Positions 32,729 through 40,751 of a stretch of 49,930 nt of DNA are shown here, in pieces. The position numbers and the translations under genes were made by a program. The DNA is from Bacillota bacterium. GTDB lineage: Bacteria > Bacillota > Bacilli > ZCTH02-B2. The notes under the pieces are model-generated. The model ran no database searches, was not told the DNA's origin, and saw nothing but the letters and a program-made list of their open reading frames with translations. Position 1 is the first letter of the stretch, and the number at the start of each line of letters is the position of its first letter. The stretch lies in contig PKQY01000010.1 in the NCBI GenBank assembly GCA_017577895.1, positions 1 through 49,930 on the forward strand, read 5' to 3'.

Positions 32729-33565
32729 TCACGTCCCCTTCGTATCGCGAAACATCCGGTAACACCATGCGGTATAAGTCAATGAAAGGATGAGAAAAGC
32801 CATCAAACCGAGCATCAACTGGGTGAAGGACGACCGCCGGGTTTCGCCCAACGTGGGCCAATCGGATCCGCGTAAAATGTGTTGATACTGTTCCGCCGCT
32901 TGTTCGAATAGCACCGCCCATTCTTCTTCGGAAGGCGAACGGCGCAATTTCAGTTGCCGCATCTTTTGGTGAAGCCCGTCCAACTGCGAGACGACATGGG
33001 CTGGCGCCCGAACCAACAAAGCCGGCCTCAACACGTCGTATTCTTGCAGGAGTCGGTCGACTGCCGATTCGGTCGGGGGCGTGCCGGTTTGCCGCAAAGC
33101 GCCCAATTGGGTCACCAACGCCTCCAGGCGAGCCTTCCAACGGCTTTCTTCCTGAAGTCCGGGATGAATCAGCGCATCGGCCGCCAAGGAAAATTGCTCG
33201 GCCGCATGTCGGATTTTGTCCTGCTGCAACTGGACGCCGGACAACAGCCGTTTCAGCTGCACAAACGTTTCGGCGATCGCTTCCATTCCTTCCACCGTCG
33301 TTTTGTCAGCAAAAGACAATTGGGGAAGGAGTTCTTGCAGTTGCAACAGCAACAAACGGGCGTCGACGTACTGTTCTTGCTCTAAATAGTCCTCCAATTG
33401 TTCGGCATTTTCTAATAATTGTTGTTCTACCGATGGGCCGGCGGCCACGTTCCCATGGTTCAACCCCGCGGCCGCATGGACCGGACCGAGCCCGGGTCCG
33501 AAGACGGTCAGCAGGGCTAGACCGATGACGATGGCCGTCCTGAATGGAGCCAAAAACGTGTCCAT
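32729..33565 (-). CDS. ypjB: Sporulation protein YpjB
   Basis: A 278-residue protein with a signal peptide (about 10-31, IVIGLALLTVFGPGLGPVHAAA), a long helical extracytoplasmic region rich in Glu, Gln and Leu (about 45-235), and a C-terminal membrane helix (about 248-268, LMLGLMAFLILSLTYTAWCY) before a short tail. Topology, length and location between ypjA and ypjC match YpjB, a sporulation-linked protein of unknown mechanism. It starts 24 bases after the ypjA stop and converges with the YitT-family gene with a 5-base gap. Confidence 0.85.
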   Translation of the reverse strand: MDTFLAPFRTAIVIGLALLTVFGPGLGPVHAAAGLNHGNVAAGPSVEQQLLENAEQLEDYLEQEQYVDARLLLLQLQELLPQLSFADKTTVEGMEAIAETFVQLKRLLSGVQLQQDKIRHAAEQFSLAADALIHPGLQEESRWKARLEALVTQLGALRQTGTPPTESAVDRLLQEYDVLRPALLVRAPAHVVSQLDGLHQKMRQLKLRRSPSEEEWAVLFEQAAEQYQHILRGSDWPTLGETRRSSFTQLMLGLMAFLILSLTYTAWCYRMFRDTKGT

Positions 33566-33588
33566 GTTTCCCCCTCCCCTATCAATGT

Positions 33589-34221
33589 TTATGAGAGGGG
33601 GACAAGTTTATGCTGTTTGTCGACGCTCAAGGCAAAAACGGTCAGGCTGAGGACGGTGAGAAACAGCGTGAAAAAACCGAGTTGTGGAATATACGGGTCG
33701 AGGGACGGATGCACCCACGGATGCTGGAGAAAGACGTAGTCGATAAAGTCATTGACGAACACCCACATGGCCACGACCAACAAATGGCGATAATGAAAAG
33801 AATAATACCGCACATACAAAAGCGCTTCCAGTGCCATTCCGGTATGGGAAAAGACAAGCATCCAATTGGCAGCGGGCACCGTTTCCATCCGAAGCATGGC
33901 TGCAAGGGACGGCTGGGCCAACCAGGCGCCGGCAAAAATCGCTGCCACGGCCCAAATGCCGTATTTGAACAAGGTCACGGCCGCAAACGCTTCCAAGTAC
34001 GGATTTGTTTGACGGCGCAAATACAGCCCCAAGATGACGGTAAAAAATAAGCTCGCCGTCGGGCTGTCGGGCACGAAGGGAAGGAAGTGGGGCGGCGTTT
34101 GGGCCAGCTGATGTCGATACCAGTAATACCCGTAAATGGTGCCCAGGAAATTGATGATCAGCAGGCCGCGCAAAAACCACCGCTGTCCCGCCCATGATTC
34201 CATCCATCTCCAGACACTCAT
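33589..34221 (-). CDS. ypjA: DUF1405 membrane protein YpjA
   Basis: A 210-residue integral membrane protein of about six helices. Family markers are LLIINFLGTIYGYYWYRHQL near the N-terminus, KYGIWAV and the C-terminal VFVNDFIDYVF...YIPQLG. The ATG at 34221 has GGGAG upstream with about 9 bases of spacing. It follows qcrC and is separated from it by a strong terminator, so ypjA-ypjB may use their own promoter. The function is unknown. Confidence 0.88.
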   Translation of the reverse strand: MSVWRWMESWAGQRWFLRGLLIINFLGTIYGYYWYRHQLAQTPPHFLPFVPDSPTASLFFTVILGLYLRRQTNPYLEAFAAVTLFKYGIWAVAAIFAGAWLAQPSLAAMLRMETVPAANWMLVFSHTGMALEALLYVRYYSFHYRHLLVVAMWVFVNDFIDYVFLQHPWVHPSLDPYIPQLGFFTLFLTVLSLTVFALSVDKQHKLVPLS

Positions 34222-34248
34222 CGTCCATCGCTCCCTCAAAAGAAAAGG

Positions 34249-34275
34249 AAAAACTGGCCTTAGAGGCCAGTTTTT
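34249..34275 (-). terminator. Terminator of qcrABC
   Basis: An 11-bp perfect stem (34249-34259 with 34265-34275, loop TTAGA) ends in T runs on both strands. It lies 8 bases after the qcrC stop and before ypjA. Confidence 0.9.
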
Positions 34276-34282
34276 CGCTTCG

Positions 34283-35098
34283 TCATTCGGCACTTTCAGC
34301 GGCGGCTTTTTGTTTGGCCAGCCACTCAACCAAGATGCTCAGCTCTTCATCGGTGCCGGTAAACGTACCGCCAGGCATGGCGCCCCGTCCGTTGACAATG
34401 ACCGATTCAATTTCTTCGGCGCTCAAGCGATCACCCACACCCAACAGGGACGGACCCATGCCCCCTTGCATGTTAGCGCCGTGGCAGCCGGTACAAGAAG
34501 CTTGCGAGGCAAAAATTTGCGCTCCTTCGCTGTCCGGCTCGACCATTTCCACTTTCGCCGACTCCATAGGCGTGCCGGTTTGACCGGAAGCGGCTAATTT
34601 TGCTTCGTGTTGCGCCACAGCCGCCCACGTCAAATAAATGATGGCGACCAATGCCAAGATCATGATGCCGCTGGCAATGGGCCGCTTCAAGGGCCGACGA
34701 TGGGGACTGCGGTCCAGCCAAGGCGCCAGGAGCAGCGCACCGAAGGCGAGCCCCGGAATGATCACCGTACCGATGACGACAAAGTCACCCGAGGCGAATG
34801 GGTATTTCAGCAACTGGTACAAAAACAGGAAATACCAGTCGGGCAAAGGCGTATACGATGTATTGGTCGGGTCGGCTTTGTCTTCCAACGGTGCTGGATG
34901 CAAAATGACCAACAACATAAAACCGACCAGAAAGACGACGGCGACCATCCACTCTTTCAGCAAAAAGTCGGGCATGAACGCTTCTGTTTTTCCGGGGTAA
35001 TCCGCGTAATCCCGCGGAATGTTCGGCCGACGCTCCGCACGGACGCGTGAATCCCCGACATACAGAATTTCCTTCGTTTCCTTTGAATCTCGTGCCAT
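34283..35098 (-). CDS. qcrC: Menaquinol:cytochrome c reductase, cytochrome b/c subunit
   Basis: A 271-residue fused subunit of the Bacillus-type bc complex. The N-terminal half has three membrane helices of subunit IV type with YTPLPDWYFLFLYQLLKYP (about 82-100). The C-terminal half is a cytochrome c domain with the heme site C202-T-G-C-H206 and distal Met in GAMPGGTF. It moves electrons from menaquinol to cytochrome c at the membrane. Third gene of qcrABC, 47 bases after qcrB. Confidence 0.95.
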   Translation of the reverse strand: MARDSKETKEILYVGDSRVRAERRPNIPRDYADYPGKTEAFMPDFLLKEWMVAVVFLVGFMLLVILHPAPLEDKADPTNTSYTPLPDWYFLFLYQLLKYPFASGDFVVIGTVIIPGLAFGALLLAPWLDRSPHRRPLKRPIASGIMILALVAIIYLTWAAVAQHEAKLAASGQTGTPMESAKVEMVEPDSEGAQIFASQASCTGCHGANMQGGMGPSLLGVGDRLSAEEIESVIVNGRGAMPGGTFTGTDEELSILVEWLAKQKAAAESAE

Positions 35099-35145
35099 CG
35101 GTTCCCCCCCTTTTCTCCATGGGTTTGCTTAGCGGGCGCCTGTCA

Positions 35146-35823
35146 TCATAGCGGACCGGAAATTCCTTGTCGGCGAATCAGGACGAAGTGCGCGCCGAGC
35201 AGGAGCAACAGCAGAGCCGGCAAGAAAAACACGTGGATGGCAAAGAAGCGGGTCAGCGTGACGGCCCCGACGATGGTGCCGCCGGTTAGCAACGTTTTGA
35301 TGAAATCGCCGATGAACGGCACACTGGCAGCGATCTCCACGCCCACTTTTGTCGCGAAGTACGCCTTGTTGTCCCACGGCAACAAGTAACCGGTAAAACC
35401 GAGGCCCAACATGACGAAGAAAATCAGCACGCCGACAACCCAGTTAAGCTCCCGCGGTTTTTTGTATGCACCGGTGAAGAAGACGCGCAGTGTGTGCAAC
35501 AAGAGCATCACGATAACGACACTGGCACCCCAGTGGTGCATCCCGCGCACAATTTGCCCAAAAGCCACTTGGTGTTGCAGGTAATCGACGCTGGCATGGG
35601 CATTGACAATGTCCGGCACATAGTACATGGCCAGGAACATTCCGGAGAGGATCATGATCATGACCACAAAAAAGGTCAACCCTCCGAAACAGTATACGAA
35701 TGCGGAAAAATGGTGAGCCGGGTTGACATGTTCCGGAACCTCATGGTCGGCCAGGTCCCGCCAAATGGGCGTAATGTCGAGCCGCTCATCCATCCAGTCA
35801 TAAATGCGCTGCAACACGGTCAC
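35146..35823 (-). CDS. qcrB: Menaquinol:cytochrome c reductase, cytochrome b subunit
   Basis: A 225-residue b6-type cytochrome b with four helices. The heme-ligand histidines are in the VRGMHHWGASVVIVMLLLHTLRVF segment and in RFFAIHVFFLPALLLLLLGAH. The GLGFTGYLLPWDNKAYFA segment between them is typical. The ATG at 35823 directly adjoins the qcrA stop. Length equals the B. subtilis protein. Confidence 0.96.
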   Translation of the reverse strand: MTVLQRIYDWMDERLDITPIWRDLADHEVPEHVNPAHHFSAFVYCFGGLTFFVVMIMILSGMFLAMYYVPDIVNAHASVDYLQHQVAFGQIVRGMHHWGASVVIVMLLLHTLRVFFTGAYKKPRELNWVVGVLIFFVMLGLGFTGYLLPWDNKAYFATKVGVEIAASVPFIGDFIKTLLTGGTIVGAVTLTRFFAIHVFFLPALLLLLLGAHFVLIRRQGISGPL

Positions 35824-36333
35824 TCACCCCCTCACCAGACGGTTCGGTACGATTTTTCCGAGGTATACGGTCGTGCCCTCCACCTTCGTTTCATACTCAT
35901 CCAGCGGTGCCGGCGGAGGCGTTCCCGGAACGTTTTTCCCGTTCTTTTCGTAAAATCCGTAGTGACACGGGCAAAAATATTGGTTGGGATGATCCGGAGA
36001 ACCGTTCCAGTTGACGGTACAACCGAGATGTTTACAGATCGGCGAAAGGGCCAACACTTCACCGTTCTCCACGGTGATCCACGCCGTTTGCGGCACTTCG
36101 GACTCGTACCAGCCGTCGACTTGTTTGACTTTAAAGTCAACTTTCGTCGGCTCGGGACCGAATTCACTGATGTCGCCGACGGGGATCCAATCGGATTCTT
36201 CCTTCGCTTTCAGGGCCGGATCAATGGCAAAACGAACCAGCGGGGTGAGGATGGTTGCCGCCAAGAAACCTCCTGTACCCATCAAGGAGTACATCAGGAA
36301 GGTCCGTCGCGATATCCGTTTCCTGTCGCTCAT
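35824..36333 (-). CDS. qcrA: Menaquinol:cytochrome c reductase, Rieske iron-sulfur subunit
   Basis: A 169-residue protein with an N-terminal twin-arginine-type anchor (SRRTFLMYSLMGTGGFLAA). The Rieske cluster motifs are C100-x-H102-L-G-C and C121-P-C-H124-Y-G. It is exposed on the outer face of the membrane in the bc complex. First gene of qcrABC, with a strong promoter at 36409-36437. Confidence 0.96.
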   Translation of the reverse strand: MSDRKRISRRTFLMYSLMGTGGFLAATILTPLVRFAIDPALKAKEESDWIPVGDISEFGPEPTKVDFKVKQVDGWYESEVPQTAWITVENGEVLALSPICKHLGCTVNWNGSPDHPNQYFCPCHYGFYEKNGKNVPGTPPPAPLDEYETKVEGTTVYLGKIVPNRLVRG

Positions 36334-36408
36334 TGCCTAACCCCCTCATCATAAAAATAAGTCGGCCGAACAACACGCTTATGTACTCATATGCACTAGG
36401 ACATAACC

Positions 36409-36437
36409 ATCATAGCCCCTCCGGTTGGGGGTGTCAA
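36409..36437 (-). promoter_or_regulatory. Sigma-A promoter of qcrABC with GC-rich inverted repeat in the spacer
   Basis: TTGACA (36437-36432) and TATGAT (36414-36409) are 17 bases apart on the minus strand, a near-consensus promoter. The spacer is CCCC...GGGG, an inverted repeat that could bind a regulator between the two boxes. The leader to the qcrA ATG is about 70 bases. Confidence 0.75.
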
Positions 36438-36489
36438 GTTATGTCAAAATTGGTCTGTCTTTAATGTGATCGCCAACGATTTTCCTTAT

Positions 36490-36948
36490 TCATGATTCAT
36501 CCCGGGATACCGGCGTCGGTATCGAGCGGGGAAGCTTCGACCAGACCTGGAGCAACCAATGGTAGACATCCTCCGGCGAAAGATTGGCATCCATGTCGGC
36601 CAAATAAATGTCCGTATCGTCCACCCAGCGCCCCAGAGGAGGAGTGGCGGCTTCGGCACCGGTCTTGACGAAAAGCAACACGCGAAAAGGCGGCTTCAGC
36701 CACATGCGGGCCCACTGGCGGGAACGGGTTTGCCACTCGTCCTTTATTACCCATAATTCGGGCATTAAGATGACCCGACCTGCCAAAGGCTGCTCAATTT
36801 CTTGACAGAATTCCAACAATTTCACCGAACGCTGCCGGATGGTCAAAAACGACTCCGCGCCGTCCAACACGTGCAACGGCATGACCATCGTATCGACGTC
36901 CGCAGCATGGGATTCGTACACGTCTTGAGCCAATTCGTAATAATCCAT
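36490..36948 (-). CDS. ypiF: DUF2487 protein YpiF
   Basis: A 152-residue cytosolic protein matching YpiF/DUF2487 in size and place, just upstream of qcrA. It has an opening MDYYELAQDVYESHAADVD, a central ILMPELWVI strand and a VDDTDIYLADMD segment. The ATG at 36948 has GAGGGAGGA about 8 bases upstream; an upstream extension to 37101 is unsupported. The function is unknown. A terminator ends the previous gene and a 15-bp inverted repeat lies in its leader, so it is probably expressed separately. Confidence 0.8.
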   Translation of the reverse strand: MDYYELAQDVYESHAADVDTMVMPLHVLDGAESFLTIRQRSVKLLEFCQEIEQPLAGRVILMPELWVIKDEWQTRSRQWARMWLKPPFRVLLFVKTGAEAATPPLGRWVDDTDIYLADMDANLSPEDVYHWLLQVWSKLPRSIPTPVSRDES

Positions 36949-36975
36949 GCACTTGTCCTCCCTCTCGTCCTTTGC

Positions 36976-36990
36976 CCGGATGACATCCGG
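36976..36990. repeat. 15-bp perfect inverted repeat in the ypiF leader
   Basis: CCGGATG-A-CATCCGG is a perfect 7-bp inverted repeat with one central base, 27 bases upstream of the ypiF ATG. It could be an operator or an RNA hairpin affecting translation. Confidence 0.4.
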
Positions 36991-37020
36991 ACTAGTTCCC
37001 AAGATAATGGAAATTCCCGC

Positions 37021-37053
37021 AAAAAACAAACCCGCGCGAAGATCACCGCGCGG
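37021..37053 (-). terminator. Terminator at the end of the 371-residue gene
   Basis: CCGCGCG (37032-37038) and CGCGCGG (37047-37053) form a stem with the stop codon in the loop region, followed on the minus strand by GTTTGTTTTTT. An overlapping 16-bp palindrome (ATCACCGCGCGGTGAT) is also present. Confidence 0.7.
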
Positions 37054-38158
37054 TGATGGGAGTCGGGATCGGTTTTGCCTCGAAACTGCGCACCTGTTCA
37101 ATCAATTGCCGGCCGTGATGGCTCAAACACACCGCCGTCCCGTCCGGAGAAGCCGTCATCCGCAACAGCCCCAAGTGAACCATCATTTTGACGATGCGTT
37201 GCTCAAACACTTGTTCGGGCGTGTCATAATAATACTCGTTCAGCCACGGTCGAACAACGGCAAACAAAGACGGCAAAAGCACCCACTGATCGCACAGCAA
37301 AGCGATGAGATGGGTCACCACCGGCAACAGCGGAATGGGATGCTTATAGATGCGTATCCACGTGCGGTAAATGGAAAGAAGCGTCAATTTCGATGGATCG
37401 CGGATCACCTGTAGGCCTTTTTCGGTGAGCGTGAGATGTTCGCCATCTTCGCGGATGAGCCCCAATACGAGACTGGCGTCGTAAAGGAGCGAGAAGCGGT
37501 CGGGATAATCGCGGTAGTGGTACCCATAACCGAAACGCCAACCGGGTCCCGGAATCGATTCTTGAACGGCCATCCGCTTCAAGATGAGTTGCAAATGTCG
37601 TTTGTAGATCACTCGTTCCGCCGTCAACGGCACCTCGTGCTGATGGACGTATGCGAGAAAGATCAACAGATCGGACAAGATGCTGTCGCCTTCGTCCCGC
37701 CAGAGGGCCGGCGGTTGGGCCAAATATTGCAAACGCCGGCGACCATCGGCCCGGATTTTGGCCATCACCTCCAACGCCAAATCCCGCGGGAAGCGAAACA
37801 AATCTTTCGTGCTTCGCTCAAACCCCCGGAACAGCCAGCCACTGGCCAGCGCCTCGGTGATGAGCTGACGAATGGGCCGCGCGGAGCGAGTATGGGAAAC
37901 AGCCGTCGATGCTTTGGCCATCAATTCCTCCATGGAAAGCCAATCCCGTCGGTCAAAGACCAACAACATTAAAAACAGCAGCTCTTCTACGGCGAGTTCG
38001 TGCAATTCGACGCCAAAGATGCCCCGTTGCCTCATGTGTAACAAAATGGTCTGGATGAGCTGCTGTTTCGAATTTGTGTTACATTGACAGTCCAAGCGGG
38101 CTGCCATGCGGTTCAGCTGCTGGATGTCGGCATAACTGAGCAAGTCCGCCACATTCAT
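37043..38158 (-). CDS. Uncharacterised 371-residue helical protein (possible winged-helix repeats)
   Basis: I cannot name this protein. It is rich in Leu and Arg, without signal peptide or membrane helix. The N-terminus (LLSYADIQQLNRMAARLDC...KQQLIQTILLHM) resembles a SAP-like or helicase-associated helical bundle. The rest contains several stretches with winged-helix character, such as LILKRMAVQES, LLYDASLVLGLIREDGEHLTLTEKGLQVI and the C-terminal LGLLRMTASPDGTAVCLSHHGRQLIEQV. A weak resemblance to XPB/Ssl2 helicase N-terminal regions is an inference only. It occupies the place of ypiA/ypiB between aroE and ypiF in B. subtilis. The promoter at 38271-38299 carries a cre box and a terminator stands before the gene. 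Confidence 0.5.
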   Translation of the reverse strand: MNVADLLSYADIQQLNRMAARLDCQCNTNSKQQLIQTILLHMRQRGIFGVELHELAVEELLFLMLLVFDRRDWLSMEELMAKASTAVSHTRSARPIRQLITEALASGWLFRGFERSTKDLFRFPRDLALEVMAKIRADGRRRLQYLAQPPALWRDEGDSILSDLLIFLAYVHQHEVPLTAERVIYKRHLQLILKRMAVQESIPGPGWRFGYGYHYRDYPDRFSLLYDASLVLGLIREDGEHLTLTEKGLQVIRDPSKLTLLSIYRTWIRIYKHPIPLLPVVTHLIALLCDQWVLLPSLFAVVRPWLNEYYYDTPEQVFEQRIVKMMVHLGLLRMTASPDGTAVCLSHHGRQLIEQVRSFEAKPIPTPITAR

Positions 38159-38203
38159 TCACGCCACTCCCTGTCGGTCTTGTCATTTCTAGTATGACCG
38201 GAC

Positions 38204-38230
38204 AAAAAAAAACCACTCATCGCTGAGTGG
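38204..38230 (-). terminator. Intrinsic terminator between promoter and the 371-residue gene
   Basis: CCACTCA and TGAGTGG (38224-38230 and 38213-38219) form a 7-bp stem with a GCGA (GNRA) loop, followed by nine T on the minus strand. It is about 35-60 bases downstream of the promoter at 38271-38299 and 46 bases before the next ATG. Confidence 0.8.
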
Positions 38231-38270
38231 GTAGATGGATAGGAGTGGAGAGAAACCATACTGTAAGGCC

Positions 38271-38299
38271 AGTATATTACAGAAAACGCTTACAGTCAA
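38271..38299 (-). promoter_or_regulatory. Sigma-A promoter with embedded CcpA (cre) site
   Basis: TTGACT (38299-38294) and TATACT (38276-38271) are 17 bases apart. Between them lies TGTAAGCGTTTTCT (38294-38281), a full match to the cre consensus TGWAARCGYTWWCW. CcpA bound here would block RNA polymerase. The start site would be near 38264. Confidence 0.75.
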
Positions 38300-38338
38300 C
38301 GAAATTTTTGCCTCAATGAAAACCGCCGCCACCCGGCG

Positions 38339-39637
38339 TCAAGGCCGGAGCAGCTGGCGGAATTGTTGGGCAAAAGTAGGAAACGAGACGTTGATGGCTT
38401 CGGCCCTTTCAATCCGTGTGGTCCCTTCGGCAATTAAACCGGCGACAAAGGCGGCCATGCCGATGCGGTGATCTCCTGCTGTGTCCACGGTCGTCCCTTT
38501 TAACGGCGTCGGGCCATGAATGACCATGCCATCGGCCGTCGGTTCCACTTTCGCCCCCATGTCGGTTAAAAAACGGCTGACGGTTGCAATGCGATCCGTT
38601 TCTTTCACCCGCAACTCCTGGGCGTCTCGGATGACGGTCGTCCCTTCGGCCTGAGTGGCCAATACGGCAATGACCGGCAATTCGTCGATGAGGCGAGGAA
38701 TCAACGCGCCTTCAATGGTCGTTGCCTGCAACCGGGCCGATTCCACAAACAGATCGGCCACCGGCTCCCCGCCCCATGTTTGCCGATTTGTCATGGATAC
38801 TTTTCCGCCCATGGCTTGCAAGACGTCCAACAGTCCTGTGCGCGTCGGGTTGATGCCCACTTCTTTTAACATCAAGCGGCTGCCTGGCACTAATGTTGCC
38901 GCCGCCAAAAAGTATGCGGCGGAAGAGATGTCGCCGGGAATGCGGATCGTCCCCCCCGCTTGCAACCGCTGCCCGCCTTCCACTGCGGACGTCGTGCCTT
39001 CCTGATGGACCGTGACACCAAAGGCCGACAACATCCGTTCCGTATGATCGCGGGACGGATACGGCTCGCGCACCGTCGTTTTGCCCGTCGCCTGCAGACC
39101 GGCCAGTAAAATGGCCGACTTGACCTGCGCACTGGCCACCAGTGAAGTAAAATCCCGGCCGGTCAGTCCCCCGCCCCGCACGGCCAACGGGGCGTATTGC
39201 CCGTCCTGACGTCCGTCGATGCGGGCTCCCATGGCCCGCAGCGGATCGACGACCCGTTTCATGGGCCGGCGGGCAATGGACGAATCTCCTTGCAAAACGG
39301 CATGGAAAGGGCGGCCGGACAAAATCCCCAACAAGAGGCGGATGGTGGTGCCGGAGTTCCCCACATCCAACACCTCTTCCGGCTCTTGCAGGCCTTCCCA
39401 TCCTCGCCCAAGAATGCGCATCTCTTGGGCCGACGGCGTACTGATGTCGACCCCCATTTTGCGAAAACAATCCACTGTCCGCAAACAATCTTCGGACATG
39501 AGGAAACCATGGATGACCGTGAGGCCGTCGGCCACCGCTCCGAGCATGACCGCCCGGTGGCTGATGGACTTGTCTCCAGGAACATGAACGGTGCCTGTCA
39601 GGGGCTGACTGGGTTTTTCCACGTAAATGACTGTCAT
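38339..39637 (-). CDS. aroA: EPSP synthase (3-phosphoshikimate 1-carboxyvinyltransferase)
   Basis: A 432-residue shikimate pathway enzyme (named aroE in B. subtilis). Markers are VPGDKSISHRAVMLGAVADG, LDVGNSGTTIRLLLGIL, GDSSIARRPMKRVVDPL, the LIPRLIDELPVIAVLATQAEG segment and LRVKETDRIATV. The sequence has QATGKT-type class II features (LAGLQATGKTTV). It is the last gene of the aromatic supra-operon, 19 bases after tyrA. The next promoter lies 40 bases beyond its stop. Confidence 0.97.
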   Translation of the reverse strand: MTVIYVEKPSQPLTGTVHVPGDKSISHRAVMLGAVADGLTVIHGFLMSEDCLRTVDCFRKMGVDISTPSAQEMRILGRGWEGLQEPEEVLDVGNSGTTIRLLLGILSGRPFHAVLQGDSSIARRPMKRVVDPLRAMGARIDGRQDGQYAPLAVRGGGLTGRDFTSLVASAQVKSAILLAGLQATGKTTVREPYPSRDHTERMLSAFGVTVHQEGTTSAVEGGQRLQAGGTIRIPGDISSAAYFLAAATLVPGSRLMLKEVGINPTRTGLLDVLQAMGGKVSMTNRQTWGGEPVADLFVESARLQATTIEGALIPRLIDELPVIAVLATQAEGTTVIRDAQELRVKETDRIATVSRFLTDMGAKVEPTADGMVIHGPTPLKGTTVDTAGDHRIGMAAFVAGLIAEGTTRIERAEAINVSFPTFAQQFRQLLRP

Positions 39638-39656
39638 ACGTTCCTCCGAATCTTCG

Positions 39657-40751
39657 CTATCGCTGATACACTTGAAACCCGCTTTCCCGCAGCGCTTGTA
39701 TGGCCTTGTCCAAATCTTCCTGTTGTCGGAAGGAAAGGCGCAGGACGCCGGGAATGTCGGCGCGGTTTTCGATGATGTGGATATTGGTCAAATTGATCTG
39801 GCGTTTTCCTAAAATGGTCGCCACTTCACCGATGATGCCCGGGCGATCCGGAATGTCGACATAACATTCGTATAACGGCGGCAAGATGCCTTTCCTCCGT
39901 TCGGGAATGTTGTCTCGAAACGTCCGGGCCTCGTCAAAAAACGCATAGATGGCCACTGCATCCTGTTCGACCAGGGCGCGGCGGATGTACGCCAACTCGG
40001 TTTCCCAGTCATCGAGCAACGGCAACAACACATCCCGGTTGGAAAGCAAAATGTCCCGCCACACGACGGGACTGCTGGAGGCAATTCGCGTCAAATCGCG
40101 AAAGCCCCCGGCCGCCAGTTGGCTGTACAGATGATTTTTTTCATCGTAGCGGGCCACTTGCCGGACCAATGCGGCGGCGATAATGTGGGGCAAATGGCTG
40201 ATGAGCCCGACGACGCGATCGTGTTCGTCGGGGGGCATTTCCAACAGTGTGGCCCGGGTGGCGCGCAGCAGCTCTTTCAATTTTTCTCGCACGGCAGCTG
40301 GCGTGGACGCATCCGGCGTCAGAACATAAAAGGCATTTTCAAAGAGCCGATCCGTGGCCGCCGTCACACCCGACCGATGGGAACCGGCCATGGGATGGCC
40401 TCCGATAAACCGCTCCGGCCCAAACAAGGATATCCCGACCCGAGCGATTTGCGTCTTGGTGCTGCCCGTATCGGATATGATGCAGGTCGGTTTGAGGGGC
40501 AGATGGGCCAGTTCGTTCAATAATTGGATGATCGTATCCACCGGCGTGCACAAAAAGATGAAATCCGCTTCTTCCGTCGCTTCCCGGAGCGATGTCGTTC
40601 CTTGATGAATAACCCCCAGCTGTTGTGCCAGTTTCAGGAGGGCGGCGTCCTTGTCAAAGCCGATGATGCGGACGTCCGCCGAATGATGTTGCAACGATAA
40701 AGCCAGTGAACCACCGATCAAGCCCACACCTAAAACGGCTACGCAAGTCAT
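39657..40751 (-). CDS. tyrA: Prephenate dehydrogenase with C-terminal ACT domain
   Basis: A 364-residue enzyme of tyrosine synthesis. The N-terminal Rossmann motif is VLGVGLIGGSLAL. The catalytic region has DTGSTKTQI, FIGGHPMAGSHRSGV and HDRVVGLISHLPHIIAAALV. The C-terminal about 75 residues form an ACT domain (VDIPDRPGIIGEVATILGKRQINLTNIHI in pieces), the likely tyrosine feedback site. The ATG overlaps the stop of the DAHP synthase gene by 4 bases. Confidence 0.96.
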   Translation of the reverse strand: MTCVAVLGVGLIGGSLALSLQHHSADVRIIGFDKDAALLKLAQQLGVIHQGTTSLREATEEADFIFLCTPVDTIIQLLNELAHLPLKPTCIISDTGSTKTQIARVGISLFGPERFIGGHPMAGSHRSGVTAATDRLFENAFYVLTPDASTPAAVREKLKELLRATRATLLEMPPDEHDRVVGLISHLPHIIAAALVRQVARYDEKNHLYSQLAAGGFRDLTRIASSSPVVWRDILLSNRDVLLPLLDDWETELAYIRRALVEQDAVAIYAFFDEARTFRDNIPERRKGILPPLYECYVDIPDRPGIIGEVATILGKRQINLTNIHIIENRADIPGVLRLSFRQQEDLDKAIQALRESGFQVYQR

